A stretch of DNA of 7,794 nucleotides from an uncultured Verrucomicrobiae bacterium (lineage in GTDB: Bacteria > Verrucomicrobiota > Verrucomicrobiia > Verrucomicrobiales > DEV007): the NCBI GenBank assembly GCA_937898895.1, contig CALDKL010000374.1, forward strand, positions 1 through 7,794, in the 5' to 3' direction. Made by a program: the position numbers and the translations under genes. The first letter of the stretch is position 1, and each line of letters begins with the position of its first letter. The notes under the pieces were generated by a model. The model did no database searches and was not told where the DNA came from. It was given only the letters and a program-made list of their open reading frames with translations. Positions 1 through 6,886 of this stretch are shown piece by piece.

Positions 1-236
1 GAAAAAACAGCGGAGTGATCGTGAAAACGCTTCGGGGTATGAGAAATGCGGGTTAGACCCTTCCGCCCCCTCCGGCCCGAATGAGCCGCCAGGACAAGGA
101 GGCGTTTGCCGCTTGCAAATGACGGGTCCTCGCGTTACAAGGCGAATCTCCGAGAATGCTTCGAATTGCAATAATTTTAGTCATTTTGATATTGAAGATT
201 TCCTAAACAGCCCCAAACTAACCGAAGAACAGTACC
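1..236 (+). promoter_or_regulatory. eno leader with AT-rich promoter-like segment
   Basis: No gene is supported here. Bases 1 to about 150 are GC-rich. Bases 160-215 become clearly AT-rich, as expected for a promoter in a GC-rich genome. One possible sigma70-like pair is TTGCAA (166-171, 4 of 6 consensus) and GATATT (188-193, 4 of 6) with a 16-base spacer; this is weak. There is no good Shine-Dalgarno sequence before the enolase ATG, only GAAG about 10 bases upstream. The window may start with the last codons of an upstream gene (in frame 1 a TGA occurs at 16-18), but too little is visible to name it. Confidence 0.35.
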
Positions 237-1523
237 ATGCTAGAGACCACCATCACCAACATCCGTGCCCGCGAGATCATTGATTCCCGAGGCAATCCGA
301 CCGTCGAGGTCGACGTCGAACTCGAGGGCGGAGCCATCGGTCGGGCCGCTGTTCCGAGCGGAGCGAGCACGGGCGAACACGAAGCCTGGGAACTCCGCGA
401 CGGAGACGCCTCCCGCTACCTCGGCAAAGGAGTCCTCCAGGCGGTTGCGGCCGTGAATGAAAAAATCGCGCCCGAACTGGTCGGCATCGATGCCACCGAG
501 CAGACCCGCATCGACAAGCTCATGGCGCAAATCGATGGATCGCCGAACAAGAAGAACCTCGGCGCCAACGCCATCCTCGGCGTCTCCCTTGCCTCCGCCC
601 ATGCCGCCGCAAACCAGCTGCAGCAGCCGCTCTACAAGTACATCGGCGGACCGAACGCAAAAGTCCTCCCCGTCCCGATGATGAACATCATCAACGGCGG
701 AGCCCATTCCGACGCACCTATCGACTTCCAGGAATTCATGGTCATGCCCAAGGGGGCGCCGACCTTTCGCGAAGCACTGCGTCAGGGCGCGGAGATCTTC
801 CACGCCTTGAAGAAAGTGTTGAAGGATCGCGGTCTCTCCACTGCCGTCGGAGACGAGGGCGGTTTCGCTCCGAATCTCAGTTCCGCCCACGAGGCCCTCG
901 AAGTGATCGCCCAGGCCGTCGACAAAGCCGGTTACAAACTCGGCGAAGATACCTTCATCGCCCTCGACGTGGCTTCCTCCGAATTTTTCGACAAGGAAAA
1001 AGGCAAGTATGTCTTCAAGAAGTCGGACAAGTCCGAGAAGACCGCAGCGGAACTCGTCGACTATTACCTCGACCTGCAGAAGAAATTCCCCATCCTCTCG
1101 ATCGAGGACGGTTGTGATGAAAACGACTGGGACGGCTGGAAGATTCTCACCGAGAAAATGGGCACCAAGACCCAACTCGTCGGCGACGATCTCTTCGTGA
1201 CAAACACGAGCTTCCTTCAGAAGGGAATCGACCTCGGGGTAGCGAACTCCATCCTCGTGAAGGTGAACCAGATCGGCTCCCTCACCGAGACCCTCGACGC
1301 CATCGAACTGGCCCGGGAGAACCGCTACACCGCCGTCATCAGCCACCGCTCCGGTGAGACCGAAGACAGCACTATCGCCGACATCTCCGTGGCCACCAAC
1401 GCCGGTCAGATCAAGACCGGATCGATGAGCCGCTCCGACCGGATCGCGAAGTACAACCAACTCCTCCGCATCGAGGAAGAGCTGGGCGACGACGCCATCT
1501 ACGGCGGCAAGATGCGGGTCTGA
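237..1523 (+). CDS. eno: Enolase (phosphopyruvate hydratase)
   Basis: Enolase converts 2-phosphoglycerate to phosphoenolpyruvate in glycolysis and the reverse in gluconeogenesis; it is cytosolic and Mg-dependent. The 428-residue length is normal for the bacterial family. The N-terminal domain starts with the typical ITNIRAREIIDSRGNPTVEV segment. The mobile loop SGASTGEHEA is at 41-50 and the GGAH...DFQEFM block at 154-168. Catalytic and metal residues are in place: E207 in GDEGG, D244 in ALDV, E290 in SIEDG, D317 in GDDLF, and K342 in the ILVKVNQIGSLTET signature. SHRSGETED (369-377) and the AKYNQLLRIEEEL C-terminus complete the enzyme. The ATG at 237 is the natural family start. The gene is probably cotranscribed with the FtsB-like gene 24 bases downstream. 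Nothing appears missing or broken. Confidence 0.98.
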   Translation: MLETTITNIRAREIIDSRGNPTVEVDVELEGGAIGRAAVPSGASTGEHEAWELRDGDASRYLGKGVLQAVAAVNEKIAPELVGIDATEQTRIDKLMAQIDGSPNKKNLGANAILGVSLASAHAAANQLQQPLYKYIGGPNAKVLPVPMMNIINGGAHSDAPIDFQEFMVMPKGAPTFREALRQGAEIFHALKKVLKDRGLSTAVGDEGGFAPNLSSAHEALEVIAQAVDKAGYKLGEDTFIALDVASSEFFDKEKGKYVFKKSDKSEKTAAELVDYYLDLQKKFPILSIEDGCDENDWDGWKILTEKMGTKTQLVGDDLFVTNTSFLQKGIDLGVANSILVKVNQIGSLTETLDAIELARENRYTAVISHRSGETEDSTIADISVATNAGQIKTGSMSRSDRIAKYNQLLRIEEELGDDAIYGGKMRV

Positions 1524-1547
1524 CCCCGACTGCCCGTTTTCATCCTC

Positions 1548-1916
1548 ATGCGCAATCCGGACTTCACCGACCAACCCGAATGCACCCTGCACGCCTCCTT
1601 GGCGGCAGGGGAGCCCAGTGCCAGTCTGTGGAAGCGGCTCTCGCGCCTGATGGAACTGGTGATCTATTCACTCCTCGTCCTGGCTGCGTGGAAGCTCTTC
1701 GGGCCGGAGTTCCTCCGGCGCGACGAACTGGCGGCGGAAATGCAGCGCCTCGAGCACATCCGCAGTGAGAAGGAGGCTCGGGTCGTGCGCCTGCGCCAGG
1801 AACACCGCCTGTTGAAAACCGACAAGGAATACCTCGAAACTGTCGCCCGCGATCGCCTCAACCTCCAGCGCGAGGGAGAACACATCATCCGCATCGATCG
1901 GACCCACCCGAACTGA
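1548..1916 (+). CDS. ftsB: FtsB/DivIC-like septum formation initiator
   Basis: This is a small bitopic division protein of the FtsB/DivIC family, which in known bacteria joins FtsL and FtsQ (DivIB) in the divisome to activate septal peptidoglycan synthesis. The 122-residue protein has a short cytoplasmic N-terminus, one membrane segment at about 34-51 (LMELVIYSLLVLAAWKLF), and a charged heptad-like coiled coil at about 58-95. It ends with the conserved block DKEYLETVARDRLNLQREGE (92-111), which matches the family pattern of an aromatic residue, an ARexL stretch and a GE before the final strand. The N-terminal 30 residues are poorly conserved-looking, so an internal start such as the ATG at 1650 is possible; the ATG at 1548 was chosen for its fit to the preceding stop. 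Adjacency to eno matches the eno-ftsB linkage known in some Proteobacteria. The exact FtsB versus DivIC name is a family-level inference. Confidence 0.82.
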   Translation: MRNPDFTDQPECTLHASLAAGEPSASLWKRLSRLMELVIYSLLVLAAWKLFGPEFLRRDELAAEMQRLEHIRSEKEARVVRLRQEHRLLKTDKEYLETVARDRLNLQREGEHIIRIDRTHPN

Positions 1917-1932
1917 TCCGCCGCTGCCCGAG

Positions 1933-1965
1933 AAACCCGGACGATATTCGCTCCGGGTTTTTTTT
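1933..1965 (+). terminator. Intrinsic terminator after eno-ftsB
   Basis: A perfect 9-base stem, AAACCCGGA (1933-1941) pairing with TCCGGGTTT (1952-1960), encloses a 10-base loop. It is followed by T residues, so that eight T in a row run from 1958 to 1965. It begins 17 bases after the FtsB-like stop codon, and so ends the eno-ftsB transcript and separates it from the methyltransferase gene. Confidence 0.9.
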
Positions 1966-1974
1966 GGGCTTGAA

Positions 1975-2003
1975 TAGTTAATAATTTACACTATTTTTAT
2001 AAT
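1975..2003 (+). promoter_or_regulatory. Candidate promoter for the FkbM methyltransferase
   Basis: The intergenic stretch after the terminator is strongly AT-rich (about 1970-2018). It holds a perfect -10 hexamer TATAAT at 1998-2003. At the standard 17-base spacing the -35 position reads TAGTTA (1975-1980), only 3 of 6 consensus. Transcription would start near 2010, giving a leader of about 20 bases without a Shine-Dalgarno sequence. The TATAAT and the location support a promoter; the weak -35 leaves open another sigma factor or an activator. Confidence 0.45.
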
Positions 2004-2030
2004 CTTTAGACATCATAACCCGATTTCTTC

Positions 2031-2792
2031 ATGTCTTCCCTTCCCAAACGCCTGCTGATGCGCTGTGCCGGCCTTCTCCCGGAACGACTGCTATCGGCAC
2101 TCCGACGGCTTCATTACCGGAGAAAGCTGGCGAAGGCGCGACTCACCGACGAGCCCGATCTCGCCGCGATTGCACTCCTCACGAAATCCGGTGATACCGT
2201 CTTCGATCTCGGGGCCAATTTCGGGCTGTTCACTCGCTTTCTCTCCGAATCCGTCGGTACCACGGGACGAGTCTTTTCGTTCGAACCGACGGCGGACATG
2301 TTTTCGGTCCTGGAAAACAATTGTTCCCACCTCGGACTCCTCAACACCTCGATCCACCGTACCGCCCTCTCCGACCGCACCGGCGTTTCCGAAATGGTCA
2401 TTCCCGTTCGCGAAGACGGGAGCCTGAACCACTACGAAGCCTCCCTCGCCCCGGCAGAGGAGATCTGCGCCGGTGGGAAGACGGTCGTCGTCGAGACCTG
2501 TACCCTGGATGACTTCTGTGCCCACCACAGCGTCGGAAACGTCGCCTTCATCAAATGCGATGTGGAGGGGCATGAACTGGAAGTTCTGGAGGGGGCACGG
2601 AAGACCCTCCTCCATCATCGCCCCACCCTCTTGATTGAGGTCAACGACCCTCTCGATGCCGGTGGCCACGGTTCTCAGGTGCTCGCAAAGGTTCGCGAAC
2701 TCGATTACGAGGTGATGACGCTGAACAACGGATCCCTGAAACCCTGGGAGCCGGGCGAAGTGTGCGTGAACTACGTGCTGCGCCCCGTGTGA
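2031..2792 (+). CDS. FkbM-family SAM-dependent methyltransferase
   Basis: This 253-residue protein has the FkbM-type class I methyltransferase fold, a family that usually O-methylates sugars, polysaccharides, lipids or natural products using S-adenosylmethionine. The SAM-binding motif I is VFDLGANFGLFT (57-68), followed by the acidic end of strand 2 in FSFEP (83-86, E85). The TLDDF segment (158-162) and the family hallmark IKCDVEGHELEVLEGA (174-189), with D177, E179 and G180, are both present. The final strand (about 245-252) closes the domain. The N-terminal 40 residues are basic and helical (RLLMRCAGLLPERLLSALRRL) and could sit on the membrane surface, but no true membrane segment or signal is seen. 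The gene has its own promoter-like region and stands alone between division and wall-synthesis genes, so context does not reveal the substrate. Confidence 0.88.
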   Translation: MSSLPKRLLMRCAGLLPERLLSALRRLHYRRKLAKARLTDEPDLAAIALLTKSGDTVFDLGANFGLFTRFLSESVGTTGRVFSFEPTADMFSVLENNCSHLGLLNTSIHRTALSDRTGVSEMVIPVREDGSLNHYEASLAPAEEICAGGKTVVVETCTLDDFCAHHSVGNVAFIKCDVEGHELEVLEGARKTLLHHRPTLLIEVNDPLDAGGHGSQVLAKVRELDYEVMTLNNGSLKPWEPGEVCVNYVLRPV

Positions 2793-2800
2793 GGAGGCCC

Positions 2801-2815
2801 GGAAGTCCGGCTTCC
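2801..2815 (+). other. Short hairpin after the methyltransferase gene
   Basis: GGAAG (2801-2805) and CTTCC (2811-2815) form a 5-base stem with a 5-base loop, starting 8 bases after the methyltransferase stop codon. No T tract follows, so it is not a convincing intrinsic terminator. It could be an mRNA end-protecting structure or chance. Whether the methyltransferase transcript continues into the PBP2 gene is therefore open. Confidence 0.2.
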
Positions 2816-2927
2816 CATACTCTGCCAAAGGGGGGGGCGTCGCTGCGGATCCTGGGGTCAATACGGCCCCGTCTCAGAATCTGTGTCTTTTCTGCAAGTC
2901 CTTTGCGTGGAGACCCGTATTCCGAAC

Positions 2928-2955
2928 GTGACCTGTCCGGGATCCGTGCTATTCT
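2928..2955 (+). promoter_or_regulatory. Weak candidate promoter for the PBP2 gene
   Basis: In the 197-base gap before the PBP2 gene, GTGACC (2928-2933, 4 of 6) and TATTCT (2950-2955, 4 of 6) are separated by 16 bases. This would start transcription about 30 bases before the ATG at 2990. The match is modest and the region is not notably AT-rich, so this is only a suggestion. The rest of the gap carries a run of eight G (2830-2837) and no supported gene. Confidence 0.22.
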
Positions 2956-2989
2956 TCTCAGATCCCCTTCGGCTCCCGTCCCCTTCGCC

Positions 2990-3067
2990 ATGACCACTCC
3001 CGCCCGTCGGCCTCACCGCCTCGCGCTTGTCCTTTCGTTGATGTTCCTGCCTGTCGGGGCCTGGTCC
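2990..3067 (+). other. Signal peptide region of the PBP2-like protein
   Basis: Residues 1-26 have the three parts of a Sec signal: a basic start (RRPHR), a hydrophobic core (LALVLSLMFLPV, 11-22) and a polar end. Two positions fit signal peptidase I: after S26 (A-W-S) and after A24 (V-G-A). PBP2 proteins normally keep an uncleaved membrane anchor here, so cleavage versus anchoring is uncertain. Confidence 0.6.
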
Positions 3068-5425
3068 CAGCAGAGTCCCGGGATTCAAAGCGGCGTGGTC
3101 ACGGGCGATCCGCGACCGGAAAACGTGCCCCCTCCGCCTGCTGTTCCTGTTCCTGCGCCCGCTCCCGACCCGCAGGCCATCCCCCGCTTCGAGGACCCGG
3201 TTGCCCTCCCGCCTCCCTCGACGGCTCCGGAAGAGCCAGGGGTCGAGACGACGCGAGCGATGCCACTCGAGGAAGAATCCGGGCCCGTCGAAATCCCCAA
3301 GGAACTTCAGGGAGATCAGCCCGCCATTCTCCGTGCCGAACCTGTAGCGGCAGATGTGGAGGAGAAAGTCGATGAAAAGGACTCCACGCTGAAAAAAATG
3401 GGATCGCTCGGCGTAGATGCCACTGCGGCACCGGTGACGGCCAGCGAGGTTCGCAGTGCTCAGCCTGCCCCCGAAAAACCGGCCGGACAGGTGGGTTCCT
3501 CCGTCCTCACCCGAACCGAAGCCCGGACCTTCACCTTTTCCATTCCCGCCCCTCGCGGCCAGATTCTCGACCGCAACGGATATCCCCTCGCCCAGAACAA
3601 GGTGGCCTATTACGCTGCGATCACCTTTCCCTTTCTCGGGGCCAATGTGGCCGACGCCGAGGTACTGCGCTACGCCGGCGAGCGCATGGTCCACGTCAAC
3701 AACATCCTCGGAACGGAGTGGGACCTTTCCGGGAAGGCCGTGATCGATCACTATCGGGATCGGCGCTGGGTGCCGCTCGTCTTCTCCTCCGTTCTCACGG
3801 ATCCCGAAGTCGAGGAACTGAAGCGCCAGAAGATGGAGGGCCTCACCCTGCAGCCCGTCTATCTGAGATTTTATCCGCAGAGCAAGACCCTTTCGCATGT
3901 GATCGGTTATGTTGGAAAACGGCCTCCGCGCACCACTGGTCCGATCGTAAACGACGAGGACCTGTGGGGGCCGGCCATCGGGGTGGATGGACTCGAACAG
4001 GCCTTCGATTCGGAATTGAAAGGGACGCCCGGACGCGTCAACGTGCTCTTCGAAGCGGATGGTGCAAAGGTGAAGGAAGAAGTCCTCTCCCGACCGAGGC
4101 CGGGATTCAACATTGTCACCTCGATCGACCTCGAGATGCAGCGTATCTGCGAGGAACTTCTCGCCGAGAAAGTGAAGCGCGGAGCCATGGTCGTGATGGA
4201 CGTGCGCAACGGCGACATCCTGGCACTCGCCAGCTACCCGCAGTTCGACCCCAACGACTTCATTCCTGCGATCTCCCAGGAAAAATACTCGACCCTCGTC
4301 AACGATCCCGCGAAGCCTCTCTATCCCCGCGCCTTTCGCGGCACCTATCCCGCGGCCTCGACCTTCAAGGTGGTCTCCGCGCTTGGGTTCCTCGAGAGCG
4401 GCTACATCACTGCGAACGATCTCTTCCCCTGTCCCAACGCATGGACCGTCGGCAATGTCGTGATGCGCAACTGGAACAAGAACGGCGAGGGCTCGATGAA
4501 CGTGGTGGGTGCCCTCACGAGGTCCTGCAACACCTGGTTTTACGAGGTCTCGACTCGCGCCGGATCCGATTCGATGAGCTACATGGCGACGCGACTCGGA
4601 CTCGGGGAGAAAACCGGCATTCCGCTCCGTGAAGCCGATGGTTTCATCCCCAACAATCGCTACTGGGCCGACAAATACGGCTACCTCATGTCCGACGGCG
4701 AAGAGGCTGTCATGAGCATCGGTCAGGGCAGGGTCGAGGTCACCCCCCTGCAGGTCGCTCGCATGATGGCGGGAGTGGCCAACGGAAGACAAGTCCTGAA
4801 ACCGCGCCTCGTCCTCCAGGTCCAGAACATCAATCACGACCTCGAACGAACCTTCTCCGTCGACGTGGCCAACAATCTGAATGTGGATCCCCATTCCCTG
4901 CGTGCCGTGCAGCGGGGACTCTACGACGTCGTCAATGCCGGCAACGGCACCGGCAAGCAGGCTTTCCACAAAATCACGGTTTCCGGAAAGACCGGGACAG
5001 GCCAGTGGAACATCGCCCTGAAGCAGAACATCTCCTGGTTCGCCGGATACTTTCCCTCGAAGAATCCGGTGTATTCCTTTTCCGTGCTCTACGAAGGCGA
5101 TCCCGGTGAAGTCGTCAGCGGCGGAAAACAGTCCGCCCCCATCGTGGGAGCCTTCCTCGAACGCTACCTGACCGAGGAGAACTACAATAAGGTCCGCGAA
5201 CGGGCCGAAGCCCTCGCCGCAGCGGAAGGCGAACAGCCCGAGGAATCCTCCTACCGTGACTTCCAGCCGATGACATCGATTTTCCGCGAAGGGGCAGCAC
5301 CCGCCGATGGGCTCTACCCGAATGGCCTGGTGCCGCCCGCGCAGGAACAGACCGCTCCACCGCAACCGCAGCAAGACGGAGGGGGTGGCTTCTTCCAACG
5401 GATCTTCAAACGGAACCGGCGCTGA
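2990..5425 (+). CDS. mrdA: Penicillin-binding protein 2 (class B transpeptidase), extended form
   Basis: This is a class B peptidoglycan DD-transpeptidase that cross-links glycan strands outside the inner membrane; PBP2 works with RodA in cell elongation. The start is taken at the ATG at 2990, which yields MTTPARRPHR followed by a hydrophobic stretch (11-24); upstream codons overlap the methyltransferase gene and look non-coding. A Pro/Ala/Glu-rich linker spans about 30-175. The dimerisation domain starts with IPAPRGQILDRNG (185-197). A PBP2-like VDGLEQAFDSELKG segment lies around 332-345. Active-site motifs are STFK (S457 nucleophile, K460), SCN (512-514) and KTGT (667-670). SIGQGRVEVTPLQVA favours PBP2 over the septal PBP3. 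The length of 811 residues exceeds the usual 600-700 because of the linker and a tail of about 85 residues ending in a basic FFQRIFKRNRR. The residues before the nucleophile read PAAS rather than the common PGS. Confidence 0.93.
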   Translation: MTTPARRPHRLALVLSLMFLPVGAWSQQSPGIQSGVVTGDPRPENVPPPPAVPVPAPAPDPQAIPRFEDPVALPPPSTAPEEPGVETTRAMPLEEESGPVEIPKELQGDQPAILRAEPVAADVEEKVDEKDSTLKKMGSLGVDATAAPVTASEVRSAQPAPEKPAGQVGSSVLTRTEARTFTFSIPAPRGQILDRNGYPLAQNKVAYYAAITFPFLGANVADAEVLRYAGERMVHVNNILGTEWDLSGKAVIDHYRDRRWVPLVFSSVLTDPEVEELKRQKMEGLTLQPVYLRFYPQSKTLSHVIGYVGKRPPRTTGPIVNDEDLWGPAIGVDGLEQAFDSELKGTPGRVNVLFEADGAKVKEEVLSRPRPGFNIVTSIDLEMQRICEELLAEKVKRGAMVVMDVRNGDILALASYPQFDPNDFIPAISQEKYSTLVNDPAKPLYPRAFRGTYPAASTFKVVSALGFLESGYITANDLFPCPNAWTVGNVVMRNWNKNGEGSMNVVGALTRSCNTWFYEVSTRAGSDSMSYMATRLGLGEKTGIPLREADGFIPNNRYWADKYGYLMSDGEEAVMSIGQGRVEVTPLQVARMMAGVANGRQVLKPRLVLQVQNINHDLERTFSVDVANNLNVDPHSLRAVQRGLYDVVNAGNGTGKQAFHKITVSGKTGTGQWNIALKQNISWFAGYFPSKNPVYSFSVLYEGDPGEVVSGGKQSAPIVGAFLERYLTEENYNKVRERAEALAAAEGEQPEESSYRDFQPMTSIFREGAAPADGLYPNGLVPPAQEQTAPPQPQQDGGGGFFQRIFKRNRR

Positions 5426-5459
5426 CCTCCGACCCTTCCCCGAGATCCATCCTTCCGGT

Positions 5460-5957
5460 GTGAACTTCGAGCCCCGTCCCACTCCGCCGCAGCTCTTCCT
5501 CCAGTTCGAGCGCGGCGAGATCAGCCGTGAGGAACTGCACGCCGCCCTCGCCGGACACGCCCGCAACCTCATCGGCGAAATGGTCGAGGCGCACCGCAGT
5601 CCGAAAAAGTCCTATCTCGAAGGGCTCCGCAATCGATCCGCCGCTCGCAAGCTCGCGAAACGAATTGGACCCGCTCGCCTCCGCGAGATCCTCGCCGCCC
5701 TCGGAGCAATCGAGAACTTTCCTCCCGCCCAGATCCTCTGGAACGCCACTCACGCCGACGTGCCCCTGCACTGTTTCTTTCGCAGCAGGATCGAACCGAT
5801 CTTCCGCATCACCCGACTCGAGGTGCAGCCCATGATCGTGAGCCTCGATGTCGAATACGGTCCCATGGACCGTTCTCGGACCAAACGCGAGTCTATTCTC
5901 CTGCAACGCGACGCCATGCTCCGGCTGGAACTCCTCGACCGTTTCGAAACATCCTGA
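5460..5957 (+). CDS. Conserved-looking hypothetical protein, 165 aa
   Basis: I do not recognise the family. The frame is open upstream into the PBP2 gene, but the GTG at 5460 (VNFEPRPTPPQ...) is the first start that does not overlap it and lies 34 bases after its stop codon. The protein seems cytosolic, with no signal or membrane segment. The first two thirds are helical and charged (FERGEISREELHAALAGHAR, 16-35; EGLRNRSAARKLAKRIG, 54-70; LREILAALGAI, 74-84). A compact block follows with aromatic, His and Cys residues (FPPAQILWNATHADVPLHCFF, about 87-107). It ends in a strand-rich part (IEPIFRITRLEVQPMIVSLDVEYG, about 111-134) and a last helix. The composition and frame are gene-like. It is likely cotranscribed with the PBP2 gene, but that alone does not assign a cell-wall role. 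Confidence 0.7.
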   Translation: MNFEPRPTPPQLFLQFERGEISREELHAALAGHARNLIGEMVEAHRSPKKSYLEGLRNRSAARKLAKRIGPARLREILAALGAIENFPPAQILWNATHADVPLHCFFRSRIEPIFRITRLEVQPMIVSLDVEYGPMDRSRTKRESILLQRDAMLRLELLDRFETS

Positions 5958-5964
5958 CAAAACC

Positions 5965-6864
5965 TCAATTCGTCAGCTTCAGTTCGCGTTGTTCCTCGAT
6001 CTTTGCAAAGGCGAGAATTGCCTCCGTATCCCGGATATCGGCAATCCGGACGCCCTCGCGGGCAAGGCCCTCGCAGATCTCCTCAGCGGCGATCCGCTCT
6101 TCTTCACCCTCGGGCATCTTCACGACAAACAGGAATTCGGCGGGAAGGCATCCGACGCGCTTGAGTCGATTCACCTTTGCGATCCACTCGTCGCCATAGG
6201 TGTAGATTGGCGTCGGGGTGCTGCGGGCGAGATTGAGCGGCTTGATCGCCTTCTCCGGAGTCTCCGATCCCCGAGGCGTGAAGGCCAGGGGAATGCCGAC
6301 GTGATAGGCATCGGTGCCGACCCAGGGTGCCTCCCGGTAGAGACGGCCGAGGCGCTGGGTCGAGAGCAGTTTGCGGATGTCGCGTGTGAGCTGCTTTTCC
6401 TCATAATCCGCCTGGGTGAGGTGTCGGTGCTCGACATAGCGGTCGTAGAGCGCCGCAATCATCGCGTCCATGTCGTCGCAGAGGCGCGTTCCCCGGGCGG
6501 CATAGAAAAAGGGGGAGCCCTGTGGGGCGGTGATTCTCGCGAAGAGATCGCCTTCCTCCTCCACCAGGAAATCCCCTTGCGCCGGGTGATTCCTCGCAAC
6601 CTGGCGCAAGTCGTCGGTCCAGTGATTCGTCTCAATGGCGAGAGTCGAGAGTTCGCGTTCGAGCCGCTTCAGCCCGGCTTTGTAGAGCCCGAGATCGAGC
6701 TGGGGAAAACTGACCGAGACTCGCTTGGTGCGCTGCGGCGAGACGAGCCGATAGCCCAGATAGCGGCTACGCGCCTCGACCGCGACAATGCCCACATTGA
6801 TGAACTCGCCCAGCTCCGGATAGGGGCGGAAACCGATCGCCGCGTAATTGAGTATGAGGTTCAT
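5965..6864 (-). CDS. DUF3037 domain protein, partner of HipA-like kinase
   Basis: This 299-residue protein opens with the hallmark of the DUF3037 family: an aromatic/aliphatic strand, then FRPYPELGEFINVGIV (12-27) with P14, P16, G19, E20, F21, N23, V24 and G25. The molecular function of the family is not known. The rest is mixed alpha/beta, with a charged helical middle (about 130-175), a segment containing NLARSTPTPIYTYGDEWIAKVNRLKRVG (211-238), a hydrophobic strand FLFVVKMPE (244-252) and an acidic helical C-terminus. There is no signal, membrane segment or DNA-binding motif that I can identify. The ATG at 6864 lies 22 bases after the stop codon of the HipA-like kinase, so the two are surely one transcript. 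From memory, DUF3037 and HipA-like kinase genes often sit side by side in bacteria, so this protein may bind, inhibit or be phosphorylated by the kinase; that is inference. Confidence 0.85.
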   Translation of the reverse strand: MNLILNYAAIGFRPYPELGEFINVGIVAVEARSRYLGYRLVSPQRTKRVSVSFPQLDLGLYKAGLKRLERELSTLAIETNHWTDDLRQVARNHPAQGDFLVEEEGDLFARITAPQGSPFFYAARGTRLCDDMDAMIAALYDRYVEHRHLTQADYEEKQLTRDIRKLLSTQRLGRLYREAPWVGTDAYHVGIPLAFTPRGSETPEKAIKPLNLARSTPTPIYTYGDEWIAKVNRLKRVGCLPAEFLFVVKMPEGEEERIAAEEICEGLAREGVRIADIRDTEAILAFAKIEEQRELKLTN

Positions 6865-6886
6865 GGGAGCAACGACGGGAGAGGGT

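Noticed and set aside
2..283. Open frame running through the eno leader (frame 2)
   Set aside because: It has no convincing start, crosses into enolase out of frame, and its translation is low in gene-like features; likely chance openness.
240..1592. 450-codon open frame opposite enolase
   Set aside because: Antisense shadow produced by codon bias; enolase on the plus strand is unambiguous.
2091..2861. 256-codon open frame opposite the methyltransferase gene
   Set aside because: Antisense shadow; the plus strand carries the complete FkbM motif set.
2762..2989. N-terminal extension of PBP2 from the GTG at 2762
   Set aside because: It overlaps the methyltransferase end, includes the G8 tract, and would bury the signal peptide 76 residues inside the protein.
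5307..5459. Upstream extension of the 165-aa protein into the PBP2 gene
   Set aside because: The added residues are an out-of-frame reading of the PBP2 tail (Arg/Ser-rich, no structure), so the GTG at 5460 is preferred.
2858..5572. 904-codon open frame on the minus strand opposite the PBP2 gene
   Set aside because: It is the antisense shadow of a GC-rich gene. Its translation has no recognisable domain, while the plus-strand frame has all PBP motifs in order.
5941..5950. Perfect 10-base palindrome GTTTCGAAAC near the end of the 165-aa gene
   Set aside because: It lies inside coding sequence, has no loop and no T tract, so it is neither a terminator nor a clear binding site.
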